Of a stretch of 64,000 nt of DNA, positions 52,947 through 62,363 are shown piece after piece. A program made the translations under genes and the position numbers. Under the pieces are notes generated by a model that had not been told where the DNA came from, did no database searches, and worked only from the letters and a program-made list of their open reading frames with translations. Each line of letters opens with the position of its first letter. Position 1 is the first letter of the stretch. Source of the stretch: Photobacterium jeanii (GTDB lineage Bacteria > Pseudomonadota > Gammaproteobacteria > Enterobacterales > Vibrionaceae); the NCBI RefSeq assembly GCF_001650345.1, contig NZ_LVHF01000018.1:62266-126265 (forward strand), in the 5' to 3' direction.

Positions 52947-52975
52947 TTTTCAGTTTTTTAACAGCCCTGTAAAAT
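52947..52975 (+). promoter_or_regulatory. Candidate lpdA promoter
   Basis: TTTTCA (52947-52952), 17-base spacer, TAAAAT (52970-52975). A separate lpd promoter is known in E. coli, because LpdA also serves other dehydrogenases. Confidence 0.45.
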
Positions 52976-53044
52976 CAGTGCTTAACTGAAACAAAAACTT
53001 GCACGTACCTGTTAGGGATAAAAGACTTACAACGAGGTCTCATA

Positions 53045-54472
53045 ATGAGTAAAGAAATTAAAGCCCAGGTAGTGGTGTTGGGTTCAGGCCCTGCTGGTTA
53101 CTCTGCGGCATTCCGTTGCGCTGACTTAGGTCTAGATACGGTTCTAATCGAAAAATACAGCACACTTGGTGGTGTATGTTTAAACGTGGGTTGTATCCCA
53201 TCTAAAGCACTTCTTCACGTAGCGAAAGTTATCGAAGAAGCAAAAGCGATGGCTGAGCACGGCGTTGTCTTCGGTGAGCCACAAACAGACATCAACAAGA
53301 TCCGTCTGTGGAAAGAAAAAGTAATCACTCAACTAACTGGCGGTCTTGGCGGTATGGCTAAGATGCGTAAAGTTAACGTGGTAAATGGTTACGGTAAATT
53401 CACTGGCCCTAACTCTATTGTTGTTGAAGGTGAAGAAGGTAAAACGACTATCAACTTTGATAACGCGATCGTTGCAGCTGGCTCTCGCCCAATCGAGCTA
53501 CCATTCATCCCGCATGAAGATCCACGTATCTGGGACTCAACTGACGCACTAGAGCTGAAAGAAGTTCCAGAGAAGCTACTTGTAATGGGTGGCGGTATCA
53601 TCGGTCTAGAAATGGGTACGGTATACCACTCGCTAGGTTCTCAAATCGACGTTGTTGAGATGTTCGATCAAGTGATCCCTGCGGCAGATAAAGACATCGT
53701 TAAAGTCTTCACTAAGCGCATCAAGAAGAAATTCAACCTGATGCTAGAGACGAAAGTAACGGCTGTTGAAGCGAAAGAAGACGGTATCTACGTTTCAATG
53801 GAAGGCAAAAAAGCACCAGCTGAGCCTGTACGTTACGATGCAGTTCTTGTTGCTATCGGTCGTGTACCAAACGGTAAACTGATCGATGCTGAAAAAGCGG
53901 GTATCGAAGTTGACGAGCGTGGCTTCATCAACGTTGATAAGCAAATGCGTACTAACGTACCGCACATTCACGCTATCGGTGACATCGTTGGTCAACCAAT
54001 GCTTGCTCACAAAGGTGTGCACGAAGGTCACGTAGCGGCTGAAGTTATCTCTGGTAAGAAGCACTACTTCGACCCTAAAGTTATTCCTTCAATCGCGTAC
54101 ACTGAGCCAGAAGTTGCATGGGTTGGTAAGACTGAAAAAGAAGCGAAAGCAGAAGGTATCAACTACGAAGTTGCGACTTTCCCTTGGGCAGCTTCTGGTC
54201 GTGCAATCGCATCTGACTGTTCTGACGGTATGACGAAGATGATCTTCGACAAAGACACGCACCGTGTGATCGGTGGTGCTATCGTTGGTACTAACGGTGG
54301 TGAGCTACTGGGTGAAATCGGTCTAGCTATCGAGATGGGTTGTGATGCAGAAGACATCGCGCTAACTATCCACGCGCACCCAACGCTACACGAATCAGTT
54401 GGTCTAGCAGCAGAAGTGTTTGAAGGCTCAATCACTGACCTGCCAAACCCAAAAGCAGTAAAGCGTAAGTAA
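53045..54472 (+). CDS. lpdA: LpdA, dihydrolipoamide dehydrogenase (E3)
   Basis: 475 residues, FAD/NAD flavoprotein. FAD loop VVLGSGPAGYSAAFRCADLG (about 9-28), redox disulfide C45 and C50 in GGVCLNVGCIPSKALL, NAD loop GGGIIGLEMG and the C-terminal His-Glu dyad in HAHPTLHESVGLA. It reoxidises lipoamide in PDH, in 2-oxoglutarate dehydrogenase and in the glycine system. A 175-base gap with a hairpin and a promoter candidate separates it from aceF. Confidence 0.97.
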   Translation: MSKEIKAQVVVLGSGPAGYSAAFRCADLGLDTVLIEKYSTLGGVCLNVGCIPSKALLHVAKVIEEAKAMAEHGVVFGEPQTDINKIRLWKEKVITQLTGGLGGMAKMRKVNVVNGYGKFTGPNSIVVEGEEGKTTINFDNAIVAAGSRPIELPFIPHEDPRIWDSTDALELKEVPEKLLVMGGGIIGLEMGTVYHSLGSQIDVVEMFDQVIPAADKDIVKVFTKRIKKKFNLMLETKVTAVEAKEDGIYVSMEGKKAPAEPVRYDAVLVAIGRVPNGKLIDAEKAGIEVDERGFINVDKQMRTNVPHIHAIGDIVGQPMLAHKGVHEGHVAAEVISGKKHYFDPKVIPSIAYTEPEVAWVGKTEKEAKAEGINYEVATFPWAASGRAIASDCSDGMTKMIFDKDTHRVIGGAIVGTNGGELLGEIGLAIEMGCDAEDIALTIHAHPTLHESVGLAAEVFEGSITDLPNPKAVKRK

Positions 54473-54494
54473 TTACCTCACTGTAATTGAATAA

Positions 54495-54533
54495 GAAAAA
54501 AGCGCCCCTTTTTGATAAAGGGGCGCTTTTTTT
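54495..54533 (+). terminator. Bidirectional terminator between lpdA and aphA
   Basis: AAAAAAGCGCCCCTTT, TTGAT loop, AAAGGGGCGCTTTTTTT. Very strong, between convergent genes. Confidence 0.93.
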
Positions 54534-54593
54534 GTACCTGTCTCTTAATCCGCCTTAAAGTAACGCTATATCTGGAGTAAGGCGCGATAGCGA

Positions 54594-55307
54594 TTAGTAC
54601 TGGGAGTCTTTAACTACTTTCTCACCATAGATGCCGTTTTGTGGTACAGGCTTGTAGCTAGAGTTGGCGTTACGCATGATGCGTAGACCTTCGGCGCCTG
54701 CGTTACGTGCTGAGATAATATCGCCGTCAGAGTCACCGTAGTACATCTTGATGTTGTTGCCTTTGATGTACTTGGTTTTGGTGTATTCAGTTTTGCTTGA
54801 ACCTGCAAAAATCACCTTGTGCATGTTTTTGATGCCAAAGGTATCTTTTAGGTATTGAGTTGAGATCTCACAGCTTGAGCCTGTACGACCAGTAATGAAG
54901 TAAATCTCATCACCGCGCTGTTGGTGCATGGTGATCAGCTTCTGACCGATTGTTTTCGGTAGGCTGAATTTTTCCCACTCACAGTTCATTTTGTCCCAGA
55001 ACTTCTGGCTTTTCAGGTAGCTGTAACCGTTTGGTGAGAATACTTGCTGACCACGGTAGAAGCCTGGTGAGCTAAATAACACAGTATCATCAATATCAAA
55101 GCCAACCGCCATTGGTGGCTTGCCTTCAAGGCTTTTTGCAATATCGTCTACCGATACCCAATGTAGTTTGGCTGGTTCGCCTTGCTGCATGATTTCAATG
55201 GAGCTGTAGCCTTGCTCAGTACCTGGCAGTTTTGGATCTGCAAACGCAGTGTTTGATGTAAATGCAAAGGCTAAAAGGGAAGAGAGTGCAACGGTTGTAA
55301 GTTTCAT
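54594..55307 (-). CDS. aphA: Class B acid phosphatase, periplasmic
   Basis: 237 residues. Signal peptide 1-23 (SNTAFA before DPKLP). HAD-type phosphatase with the nucleophile motif FDIDDTVLFSSPGF (about 74-87), FITGRTGSS, and the YYGDSDGDI metal site. Class B phosphatases hydrolyse nucleotides and sugar phosphates in the periplasm using magnesium. It is unrelated to the Vibrio virulence regulator also named AphA. The gene stands alone, with a repeat-rich region beyond its 5' end. Confidence 0.93.
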   Translation of the reverse strand: MKLTTVALSSLLAFAFTSNTAFADPKLPGTEQGYSSIEIMQQGEPAKLHWVSVDDIAKSLEGKPPMAVGFDIDDTVLFSSPGFYRGQQVFSPNGYSYLKSQKFWDKMNCEWEKFSLPKTIGQKLITMHQQRGDEIYFITGRTGSSCEISTQYLKDTFGIKNMHKVIFAGSSKTEYTKTKYIKGNNIKMYYGDSDGDIISARNAGAEGLRIMRNANSSYKPVPQNGIYGEKVVKDSQY

Positions 55308-55476
55308 TGTTTTGGATTTTAGTTATTGATCAAATTGAGCGGTAAAAATACCCCTCTGTGACACATTAAAATCAGTTGAAGCTCACAAAGTGTTAGTCGT
55401 GTTGCATAATGTTATTTTGCGTTTTTTGATGGTTGCAGATTTAACTGTGGAAGCGTAAGGGCATCTTTAACTGCTT

Positions 55477-55510
55477 ACCCCCTCTAACTCCCCCTTGAAA
55501 AGAGGGAGGA
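55477..55510 (+). repeat. Palindromic repeat unit A
   Basis: Imperfect palindrome with a CCCTCTAACTCCCCCTTG arm and an AAGAGGGAGG arm. It resembles the CCCTAACCCTCCCC-type intergenic repeats scattered through many Vibrionaceae and related genomes. First of three related units. Confidence 0.65.
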
Positions 55511-55573
55511 CAAAAGCGGTTAAAATACTTTTAGAGTTCATGCGTTGATTAAGAAGATGTGGCTCATGGGGCT

Positions 55574-55612
55574 TACCTTCTCTAATTTCCTCATTGAAGG
55601 GAGAAGGCAGGA
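55574..55612 (+). repeat. Palindromic repeat unit B
   Basis: A degenerate relative of unit A in the same orientation: CCTTCTCTAATTTCCTC arm, TTG, AAGGGAGAAGG arm. Confidence 0.55.
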
Positions 55613-55641
55613 GTGGTTGGGGTAACACTGAAATGCTCTTA

Positions 55642-55681
55642 GATCCCCTCCCCTTATTAAGGGGAGGGTTAGGGAGGGGTC
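55642..55681 (-). repeat. Palindromic repeat unit C
   Basis: The best preserved copy, in opposite orientation: minus strand CCCCTCCCTAACCCTCCCC, TTAATAAG, GGGAGGGG. It ends only eight bases before the stop of the chemoreceptor gene at 55690, so it may serve as that gene's 3' hairpin. The rest of the 382-base gap 55308-55689 shows no gene. Confidence 0.7.
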
Positions 55682-55689
55682 TAAAGCGC

Positions 55690-57603
55690 TTACAGCTTAA
55701 ACGTACCCACCATGCTATCTAAGCGCTGCGATAGCGCACGTAGCTCTTGGCTGGAATCGGCCAGTTGAGCGGCAGTATCTGCTGTACGCTGGGTGGTCTC
55801 GTTGATCTCTTCAATGTTGCAGTTGATATCGTTCACCACGGTAGACTGCTCTTCGGTCGCGGTGGCAACTTGGGTGTTCATATCCGAAATCAGCGTAATA
55901 CGCTCAGCAATCGAAATCAGAGCGCCAGACGCTTCATCAGCGGCAGAAACACCGTCTGAAGTGAGCTGACGACTTTGCTCCATGGCAGATACCGCATTGC
56001 TCGCTTCTTGCTGTAGACGGTTGATCATGTTTTGGATTTCATCGGTTGAATCCGACGTACGGCTTGCAAGGCTGCGAACCTCATCGGCAACTACCGCAAA
56101 ACCACGACCTTGCTCACCAGCACGCGCTGCTTCAATCGCTGCGTTTAGTGCTAGAAGGTTAGTTTGTTCTGAAATACCACGGATCGTGTCTAGGATACTG
56201 CCAATCGCTTGAGTATTGTTTGCCAGTGACTCAATCACTTCGCTCACTTGGGTTACATCGTTCGATAGTTGGTTGATGCTGTTACGTGCTTGACCCACCA
56301 CATTCTGACCGTTTTGAGTTTCGCTTTCAGCATTGTGAGCGGCATCGGCGGCTTGCGCTGCATTGCCTGCGATTTCGTTCACGGTTGCGCCCATTTCGTT
56401 AATCGCAGTCACAACTTGAATTGTACGATCGCGCTGGCTATGGCTGTTATCTAGTGTGAGTTGCGCTTGGCTTGCAACTGCTTCAGCGGCGCCACGTAGC
56501 GAGTTACCGGTTTCGGCTACTTCGCGTACCGAGTTGTGGATCTTGCTGATAAAGCTGTTGAAGCCTTCAGAAAGCTGAGCGATTTCATCTTTGCCTTCAA
56601 CCTCGATACGACGACGCAGATCGCCTTCACCTTCGCCTAAGTCTTTGAACACTTCAGCAAGGTTGGCGATAGGGCGCGTGATGCTGCCAGCTAGCCAGAG
56701 GGCAATCAAGGCGCATAACGCTGCAATCGCTAAAGTCCACAGCATGATTTGTTGGCTAGCTTTATCGAGCTCAGAAAAGATCTCTTTCAGTGGTACTTCA
56801 GCAACCACAAACCAATCCATTGAAGGGATGTAGCTGGTCGCGACTAATAGTTCAGCCCCATCGCGCTCGATGATTGCAAAGTTAAAGTCGCCTTTGCGCA
56901 ATAAGGTTTGGCTGCTAGCCGATGAATACTCGCTTTGTAGCGATGCTTTACCTAGCTTTTGGCTGTTTTTGTGTAGGCGTAACGTACCTTGGCTATCGAC
57001 GAGGTAGATAAAGCCAGTTTGCTCCAAGGTAAATTGATTGATGAAATTCACCATCCCTGTCATTGATTTGGACAGTCCAGCCAGTGTTGAGCCGTGAGGG
57101 CGTTGATAGTTCAAGAACAGTTTTACTTCGCCACTGTCTTCACGGTATACGCTCAGCGATTTTTCTTGTCCGCTGGCCACCAGTTTACTGAACCAGCCAT
57201 TAGCGCGGTGTTGACGTGATTCCGTGAAGCTGTCCATCCAGTAAGTGCCGGTTTGACGATTAGCGATAGAGGCATCAAGTAGTTGGTATTGCTGCTTAAC
57301 CGCTTTGAGCTCATCAAGGATGACCGCATCTTGGTTGGCGTGTTGGCTGAGTTGCACTTTTTCGGTAAGTAGGCGGCTGTTACCTAGCTGCTCTGCTGCC
57401 GCGAGTAAGATCGAGATCTCTTTGTCGACAGTGCGGTTAAATTGCATCAAGGTCGCAGGTAATTCGGAGCGCAACAGGCGTTGTTCGATAACATCACGAG
57501 CCTGACGTTGGCTAACTAATCCTACGAGCGTTGTTGAGACTAAAATCGCAAGCACAAAGCTAAATGCCAACTTTTGCTTGATGGTTAAGTGTTTAATTTT
57601 CAT
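55690..57603 (-). CDS. Methyl-accepting chemotaxis protein with dCache sensor (copy 1)
   Basis: 637 residues. Transmembrane helix 1 (about 11-30), periplasmic dCache-type sensor (about 35-275, with [19 protein letters not shown] and [11 protein letters not shown]), transmembrane helix 2 (about 283-305), HAMP, then the cytoplasmic signalling domain with the hairpin tip [20 protein letters not shown]. It should signal through CheA/CheW to the flagellar motor. The ligand is unknown. The second half is nearly identical to the adjacent copy at 57786, while the sensor half differs clearly, pointing to duplication followed by exchange or purifying selection. Confidence 0.93.
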   Translation of the reverse strand: MKIKHLTIKQKLAFSFVLAILVSTTLVGLVSQRQARDVIEQRLLRSELPATLMQFNRTVDKEISILLAAAEQLGNSRLLTEKVQLSQHANQDAVILDELKAVKQQYQLLDASIANRQTGTYWMDSFTESRQHRANGWFSKLVASGQEKSLSVYREDSGEVKLFLNYQRPHGSTLAGLSKSMTGMVNFINQFTLEQTGFIYLVDSQGTLRLHKNSQKLGKASLQSEYSSASSQTLLRKGDFNFAIIERDGAELLVATSYIPSMDWFVVAEVPLKEIFSELDKASQQIMLWTLAIAALCALIALWLAGSITRPIANLAEVFKDLGEGEGDLRRRIEVEGKDEIAQLSEGFNSFISKIHNSVREVAETGNSLRGAAEAVASQAQLTLDNSHSQRDRTIQVVTAINEMGATVNEIAGNAAQAADAAHNAESETQNGQNVVGQARNSINQLSNDVTQVSEVIESLANNTQAIGSILDTIRGISEQTNLLALNAAIEAARAGEQGRGFAVVADEVRSLASRTSDSTDEIQNMINRLQQEASNAVSAMEQSRQLTSDGVSAADEASGALISIAERITLISDMNTQVATATEEQSTVVNDINCNIEEINETTQRTADTAAQLADSSQELRALSQRLDSMVGTFKL

Positions 57604-57731
57604 GTTCCACTGTGATTAAAACAGTAGCCATCACCGAACTTCATGTACTGATGGTGGCTTACGTTGAAGGAGACGCATCCTGCATTGACTGGTTACTTGC
57701 AATTTATTGCTATTTTGCTTTGCCAAAGGCG

Positions 57732-57759
57732 AAAAAGGGAAAGCCGAAGCCTTCCCTTT
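57732..57759 (-). terminator. Terminator after chemoreceptor copy 2
   Basis: Minus strand: AAAGGGAAGGC, TTCG tetraloop, GCTTTCCCTTTTTC. The eleven-base stem includes one G-U. It lies 27 bases after the stop at 57786, so the two chemoreceptors are transcribed separately or with attenuation. Confidence 0.88.
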
Positions 57760-57785
57760 AAATCTTTTATTATTGTTATTTGCTA

Positions 57786-59708
57786 TTAGAGCTTGAACGT
57801 ACCAACCATGCTATCTAGGCGCTGCGATAGGGCGCGTAGCTCTTGGCTCGAATCGGCCAGTTGAGCGGCGGTATCTGCTGTGCGCTGGGTGGTTTCGTTA
57901 ATTTCTTCAATGTTGCAGTTGATATCGTTCACCACGGTAGATTGCTCTTCGGTCGCGGTGGCAACTTGAGTGTTCATATCTGAAATTAGGGTGATACGCT
58001 CAGCAATCGACACCAAAGCGCCTGATGCTTCATCTGCCGCTGACACACCGTCTGAAGTGAGCTGACGGCTTTGCTGCATAGCAGATACCGCATTGCTCGC
58101 TTCTTCTTGTAGACGATTGATCATGTTTTGGATTTCATCGGTTGAATCCGAGGTACGGCTTGCAAGGCTGCGAACCTCATCAGCAACTACCGCAAAACCA
58201 CGACCTTGCTCACCAGCACGCGCCGCTTCAATTGCTGCGTTTAGTGCTAGAAGGTTGGTTTGTTCTGAAATACCACGAATAGTATCTAGGATGCTGCCAA
58301 TGGCTTGAGTATTGTTTGCCAGTGATTCAATCACTTCGCTCACTTGAGTCACATCGTTCGATAGTTGGTTGATGCTATTACGCGCTTGACCAACCACATC
58401 CTGACCATTTTGAGTTTCGCTTTCAGCATTGTGAGCGGCATCGGCGGCTTGTGCTGCATTGCCCGCGATTTCGTTCACGGTTGCGCCCATTTCGTTGATT
58501 GCGGTAACAACTTGGATAGTACGGTCACGTTGGCTGTGGCTGTTATCTAGCGTTAGTTGTGCTTGGCTTGCAACTGCTTCAGCGGCGCCACGCAGTGAGT
58601 TACCCGTTTCAGCTACTTCACGTACCGAGTTGTGGATCTTGCTGATAAAGCTGTTGAAGCCTTCAGAAAGCTGAGCGATTTCATCTTTACCTTCGACGTC
58701 GATGCGGTGGCGTAGATCGCCTTCACCTTCACCCAAGTCTTTAAATACGGCTGCTAGATTTTCGATAGGACGAGTTACTGAGCTTGCTAGAGCAATCGCG
58801 ACGAAAATGAAAAGGACTGCAATGCCTAACGTCCAAACCATAATTTGGTATTGCGCTTGATTCAAGCCTGCAAAGGCTTCCTCTTTGGGTATTTCAGCAA
58901 CAACATACCAGCCCATAGATGAGATATAGCTAGCTGCAACGAGCGTATCTTGACCGTTAATATTTGCTTCAGTAACACTAAATTCAGCTTTATTTAGCAG
59001 TGTTCGAGCTGCGTTGCCTCCATAAATATCAGTCAGACTCGCTTTGCCCATTTTGCTTGCATCTTTGTGGATGCGAATATGACCACTTGCATCGGTAAGG
59101 TAGACAAAGCCAGTTTGTTCTAATTGGAATTGGTTTATAAAGCGACCCATTTCATCGATAGACTTTGATAGTCCCGACATACCTCGACCGTTAAGTTGTT
59201 GGTAGTTAATAAATAGCTTTATGTCACCATTGGCTTCTTGGAATACGTTTAGCATTGATGTTTTTCCGCTTTTTACGTAATCGAAGAACCAACTATCAAT
59301 ATTATTAGTTGGACTAAGTTGACGTAAAAAACCATCTTGATTCCAGTAGCGGTTGGTTTTTCTGTCTGCAACCGATGAATCAAATAAATCGTATTGAGCT
59401 TTGGCGTCGTTAAGAACTTGAACTAGGCGAGCTTCTTGTTCTGGTGTCTTTTCACCTTCGAAATAATCCGTTATGAAACGGTTAGTTGCAAGCTGCTGGG
59501 CTGCGGCTTGCATTACAGATATCTCTTTATCGATTTTATTGCCAATTTGTTTTAGTGTGGCAGGTAGTTCTGATTTGAGTAAGCGGTTTTCAATAACATC
59601 TCGAGCCTGGTTTTGGCTAATGATGCCCACGAGAATTGTTGAGGCTAGGACGGCAAGAACCATCGCCAGGCTTAGCTTTTGTTTAATTGTGAACTGGTTC
59701 AACTTCAT
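57786..59708 (-). CDS. Methyl-accepting chemotaxis protein with dCache sensor (copy 2)
   Basis: 640 residues with the same layout as copy 1: TM1 (about 11-30), dCache sensor (about 35-278, with [19 protein letters not shown] and [10 protein letters not shown]), TM2 (about 287-308), HAMP and signalling domain with the [20 protein letters not shown] tip. From the HAMP region to the end it differs from copy 1 at about six residues; the sensor halves share perhaps half their residues. Different ligands are therefore likely. It is divergent from the patatin gene at 59773. Confidence 0.93.
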   Translation of the reverse strand: MKLNQFTIKQKLSLAMVLAVLASTILVGIISQNQARDVIENRLLKSELPATLKQIGNKIDKEISVMQAAAQQLATNRFITDYFEGEKTPEQEARLVQVLNDAKAQYDLFDSSVADRKTNRYWNQDGFLRQLSPTNNIDSWFFDYVKSGKTSMLNVFQEANGDIKLFINYQQLNGRGMSGLSKSIDEMGRFINQFQLEQTGFVYLTDASGHIRIHKDASKMGKASLTDIYGGNAARTLLNKAEFSVTEANINGQDTLVAASYISSMGWYVVAEIPKEEAFAGLNQAQYQIMVWTLGIAVLFIFVAIALASSVTRPIENLAAVFKDLGEGEGDLRHRIDVEGKDEIAQLSEGFNSFISKIHNSVREVAETGNSLRGAAEAVASQAQLTLDNSHSQRDRTIQVVTAINEMGATVNEIAGNAAQAADAAHNAESETQNGQDVVGQARNSINQLSNDVTQVSEVIESLANNTQAIGSILDTIRGISEQTNLLALNAAIEAARAGEQGRGFAVVADEVRSLASRTSDSTDEIQNMINRLQEEASNAVSAMQQSRQLTSDGVSAADEASGALVSIAERITLISDMNTQVATATEEQSTVVNDINCNIEEINETTQRTADTAAQLADSSQELRALSQRLDSMVGTFKL

Positions 59709-59814
59709 AATGCTTAGCTGTATCTTTTTAGAGTATTAAACGTGTAAGTCGTTTTCGGACAACATTTAGCCAATGACACCAATTATGCCACTACTAATAA
59801 AATTCTTAACTAAG

Positions 59815-62085
59815 ATGTATCGGTCGGTTAGCTGTAAAACTTTAGTGATGCTCATCACTTTCTGTGGGATATTTTTTTCAATTAATCTACATGCTTCTGA
59901 GAGACCTAAAGTTGGCGTGGTGCTCGGCGGTGGTGGTGCGAAAGGTGCGGCACATATTGGCGTATTGCGCGCTTTAGAAGAGATGCAGATCCCGGTGGAT
60001 TATATTGCAGGAACCAGCATGGGCGCTTATATCGGCGGTTTGTATGCCACCGGAATGAGCGCTGATGAAATCGAAGCCTTTTTGACCACGGTTGATTGGC
60101 AAGACGGTTATAAAGATCGGGTGGAACGCAGTGAGCGACGGATCCGTGATAAGCAAAAAGAAGACCGCTTCCAGATCAATACCGATGTTGGATTTGAGCT
60201 CTGGCAGATCAAAGTGCCAAAAGGGTTTGTGCAAGGGCAAAACATGGCGCGAATTCTACGGGAAACGTCGGGCGGGATTGCTGCCCAAAGTAGCTTTGAT
60301 AATTTACCTATCCCGTATCGTGCGATGGCGACCGACATTGAAAACCTGACCTCGGTTGAGCTGAAAAGCGGGGATTTGGTGCAAGCAATGCAGGCGAGTA
60401 TGTCTATCCCTGCGATATTGCCACCCATGGAGTTGGATGGAAAGTTGTTGGTCGATGGGGGCATAACCAACAATTTACCAGTGTCGGTAGTGAAAGCGAT
60501 GGGCGCAGACATTGTTATCGCTGTTGATCTGAGTAATGAATTTAAAAAGCGCGATGAGCTGCAAACCTACTTTGCGGTGATGGATCAACTCACCGATTTT
60601 ATGATCCACAAAAATACTACCCAGCAAATTGGCCTATTGTCGGATGCTGATATTTTGATCCAGCCGGATGTTAAAGGCATTTCAACAACAGATATGGGCA
60701 AAATGGGTGAGGCCAGCGACATAGGCTATCGTTCTACCCTCTCTTATCAGTCTCAGCTGGCTAAATTAGGTAATGCGGTGGATTTCCAACAGTATGTTGA
60801 TAAAAAAACGCGTCAGCGTCGTAAGCTAGAGCGGGTTGATGAGTTGTATATCGATGAAATTCAGTTGGTGAATCACTCTAACTTTTCTGATCGCGTGTTG
60901 CTCAACCACCTTAACCTCAAGAAAGGGGAAGATCTTGATACCGAGAAGTTAGAGCAAGGGGTACGTAATTTATATGCCTTGGATCGCTTTGAACGGGTTG
61001 ATTATCAAATCGTGAAGCAAGACGATAAAAATGTCGTGCAGGTGGATGTGCAAGAGAAGAGCTGGGGGCCAAATTACCTTGATTTGCGCTTTGCATTGGA
61101 AGATGACTTTACCAATAACACTCGCTATTCGTTGGGGATGGCACTGAATGTTACTGGCTTGAGTGAAGCTGGCGCTGAGTGGCGTACCGAGCTTGAGTTT
61201 GGCTCGGATAAGCGCGCCAGTACCGAGCTTTATTTACCCTTCATTGATGAGCAAGAATTGTTTGGTTTGATTGGGGTAGAGTATCGCCTTGATAACCGTA
61301 ACGCCTTACTCTTTACCAATACAGAGTTACCGGATGAGAATACGGTCGATCCTTCTCGATTTGAGACCTACACCTTTGATGCTTCTGTAGGGTGGCAGCC
61401 GACCTTATGGCAAGCGCTGAATCTTGGGTATCGCTATATTTATGGTACCTCTGAGTTAAAGACTCTGCCGAGTAATATCGGTGATTCGAAGCGTCGAAGC
61501 CAAGAAGGGTATGCGCGCTATAGCTACGATACGCTGGATAATATTGATTTACCGACTCAGGGTAATTTCTTGGTGGCAGAGTTTGCGATATCTAGTGATA
61601 AGCAAGAAGTGAATATCGGCTCATTGCTTCAAGGAGAAGAAATCGCAACCAGCTTTGATCTTGTGTGGACGGGCGCTTATACCTTGGGTCGCCATACTTT
61701 CATGGGTAAAGCCGAATATGGTCGAATTAACTCTGAGTCACCTTTCCCTCTTGAACCCAAAGAACTAGGTGGTTTCTTGAACCTATCGGGTGCCCCTAAA
61801 GGGGTCATTGCCGCCAAAAATAAAATTTTCTCTGCTGCCATTTACCGCTATCGGATCATGGATAACGACTTTGGTTTGTTCCAATCACCTGTCTATGTTG
61901 GCGGCTCGTTAGAGTGGGGCGGCGTTTATAACAACAGTCATTTCGAGTTGAGTGAAATTCCAACTTATTATGCAGGCAGTATTTTCTCAGGGATCAGCAC
62001 GCCAATTGGACCTCTTATTTTCGCCTATGGTCGAACTGAACAAAACTATTCATCTTTCTATGTTCAGTTTGGTAGTAAGTTTTAA
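59815..62085 (+). CDS. Patatin-like phospholipase fused to POTRA and outer-membrane barrel (type Vd, PlpD-like)
   Basis: 756 residues from the ATG at 59815 (the open frame extends to 59773; neither start has a clear Shine-Dalgarno). Signal peptide ending LHA before SERPKVG. The patatin domain has the oxyanion loop GGGGAKGAAH, nucleophile elbow GTSMG (S82 counted from 59773) and catalytic Asp in VDGGI (D228), forming an intact Ser-Asp dyad. A POTRA-like domain (about 355-430, VDELYIDEIQLVNHSN) follows, then a beta-barrel to the terminal phenylalanine (VQFGSKF). This order defines type Vd secretion, first described for Pseudomonas PlpD. Often annotated only as patatin-like or RssA-like protein. 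Confidence 0.9.
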   Translation: MYRSVSCKTLVMLITFCGIFFSINLHASERPKVGVVLGGGGAKGAAHIGVLRALEEMQIPVDYIAGTSMGAYIGGLYATGMSADEIEAFLTTVDWQDGYKDRVERSERRIRDKQKEDRFQINTDVGFELWQIKVPKGFVQGQNMARILRETSGGIAAQSSFDNLPIPYRAMATDIENLTSVELKSGDLVQAMQASMSIPAILPPMELDGKLLVDGGITNNLPVSVVKAMGADIVIAVDLSNEFKKRDELQTYFAVMDQLTDFMIHKNTTQQIGLLSDADILIQPDVKGISTTDMGKMGEASDIGYRSTLSYQSQLAKLGNAVDFQQYVDKKTRQRRKLERVDELYIDEIQLVNHSNFSDRVLLNHLNLKKGEDLDTEKLEQGVRNLYALDRFERVDYQIVKQDDKNVVQVDVQEKSWGPNYLDLRFALEDDFTNNTRYSLGMALNVTGLSEAGAEWRTELEFGSDKRASTELYLPFIDEQELFGLIGVEYRLDNRNALLFTNTELPDENTVDPSRFETYTFDASVGWQPTLWQALNLGYRYIYGTSELKTLPSNIGDSKRRSQEGYARYSYDTLDNIDLPTQGNFLVAEFAISSDKQEVNIGSLLQGEEIATSFDLVWTGAYTLGRHTFMGKAEYGRINSESPFPLEPKELGGFLNLSGAPKGVIAAKNKIFSAAIYRYRIMDNDFGLFQSPVYVGGSLEWGGVYNNSHFELSEIPTYYAGSIFSGISTPIGPLIFAYGRTEQNYSSFYVQFGSKF

Positions 62086-62226
62086 CTCAGTATTCTGACA
62101 GGATAGAAAGCCTGATCGGTATTAAGGTGAGCCGGCAGTGTTACTGCCGCTTACTATCAAATTTAAAAATTGTGAATGTTGTAAAAGGTTGGTTATTTTT
62201 AAATTTTAGTTAACGGTGATATGCTT

Positions 62227-62249
62227 GAGAGACGGTTTTGGTCTCTTTT
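62227..62249 (+). terminator. Terminator candidate after the patatin gene
   Basis: AGAGAC, GGTTTTG loop, GTCTCTTTT; six-base stem with a T-tract. An earlier hairpin, CGGCAGT-GTT-ACTGCCG (62133-62149), has no T-run. Confidence 0.5.
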
Positions 62250-62257
62250 GGGTGTCT

Positions 62258-62286
62258 TTGAATCTGATTTACTATATCACGATACA
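62258..62286 (+). promoter_or_regulatory. Candidate acnB promoter
   Basis: TTGAAT (62258-62263), 17-base spacer, GATACA (62281-62286). Only the -35 is good, so this is tentative. Confidence 0.3.
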
Positions 62287-62363
62287 AATAGCGTCATAGG
62301 GGGCCAGTCACTTCCAAGGATGTTTAGCCTGTTAAGGCTGAACCAAAATAAGAGGAATATGTC

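Noticed and set aside
62327..62341. Small hairpin AGCC-TGTTAA-GGCT before acnB as an iron-responsive-type element
   Set aside because: Only four pairs and no CAGTGN-type loop.
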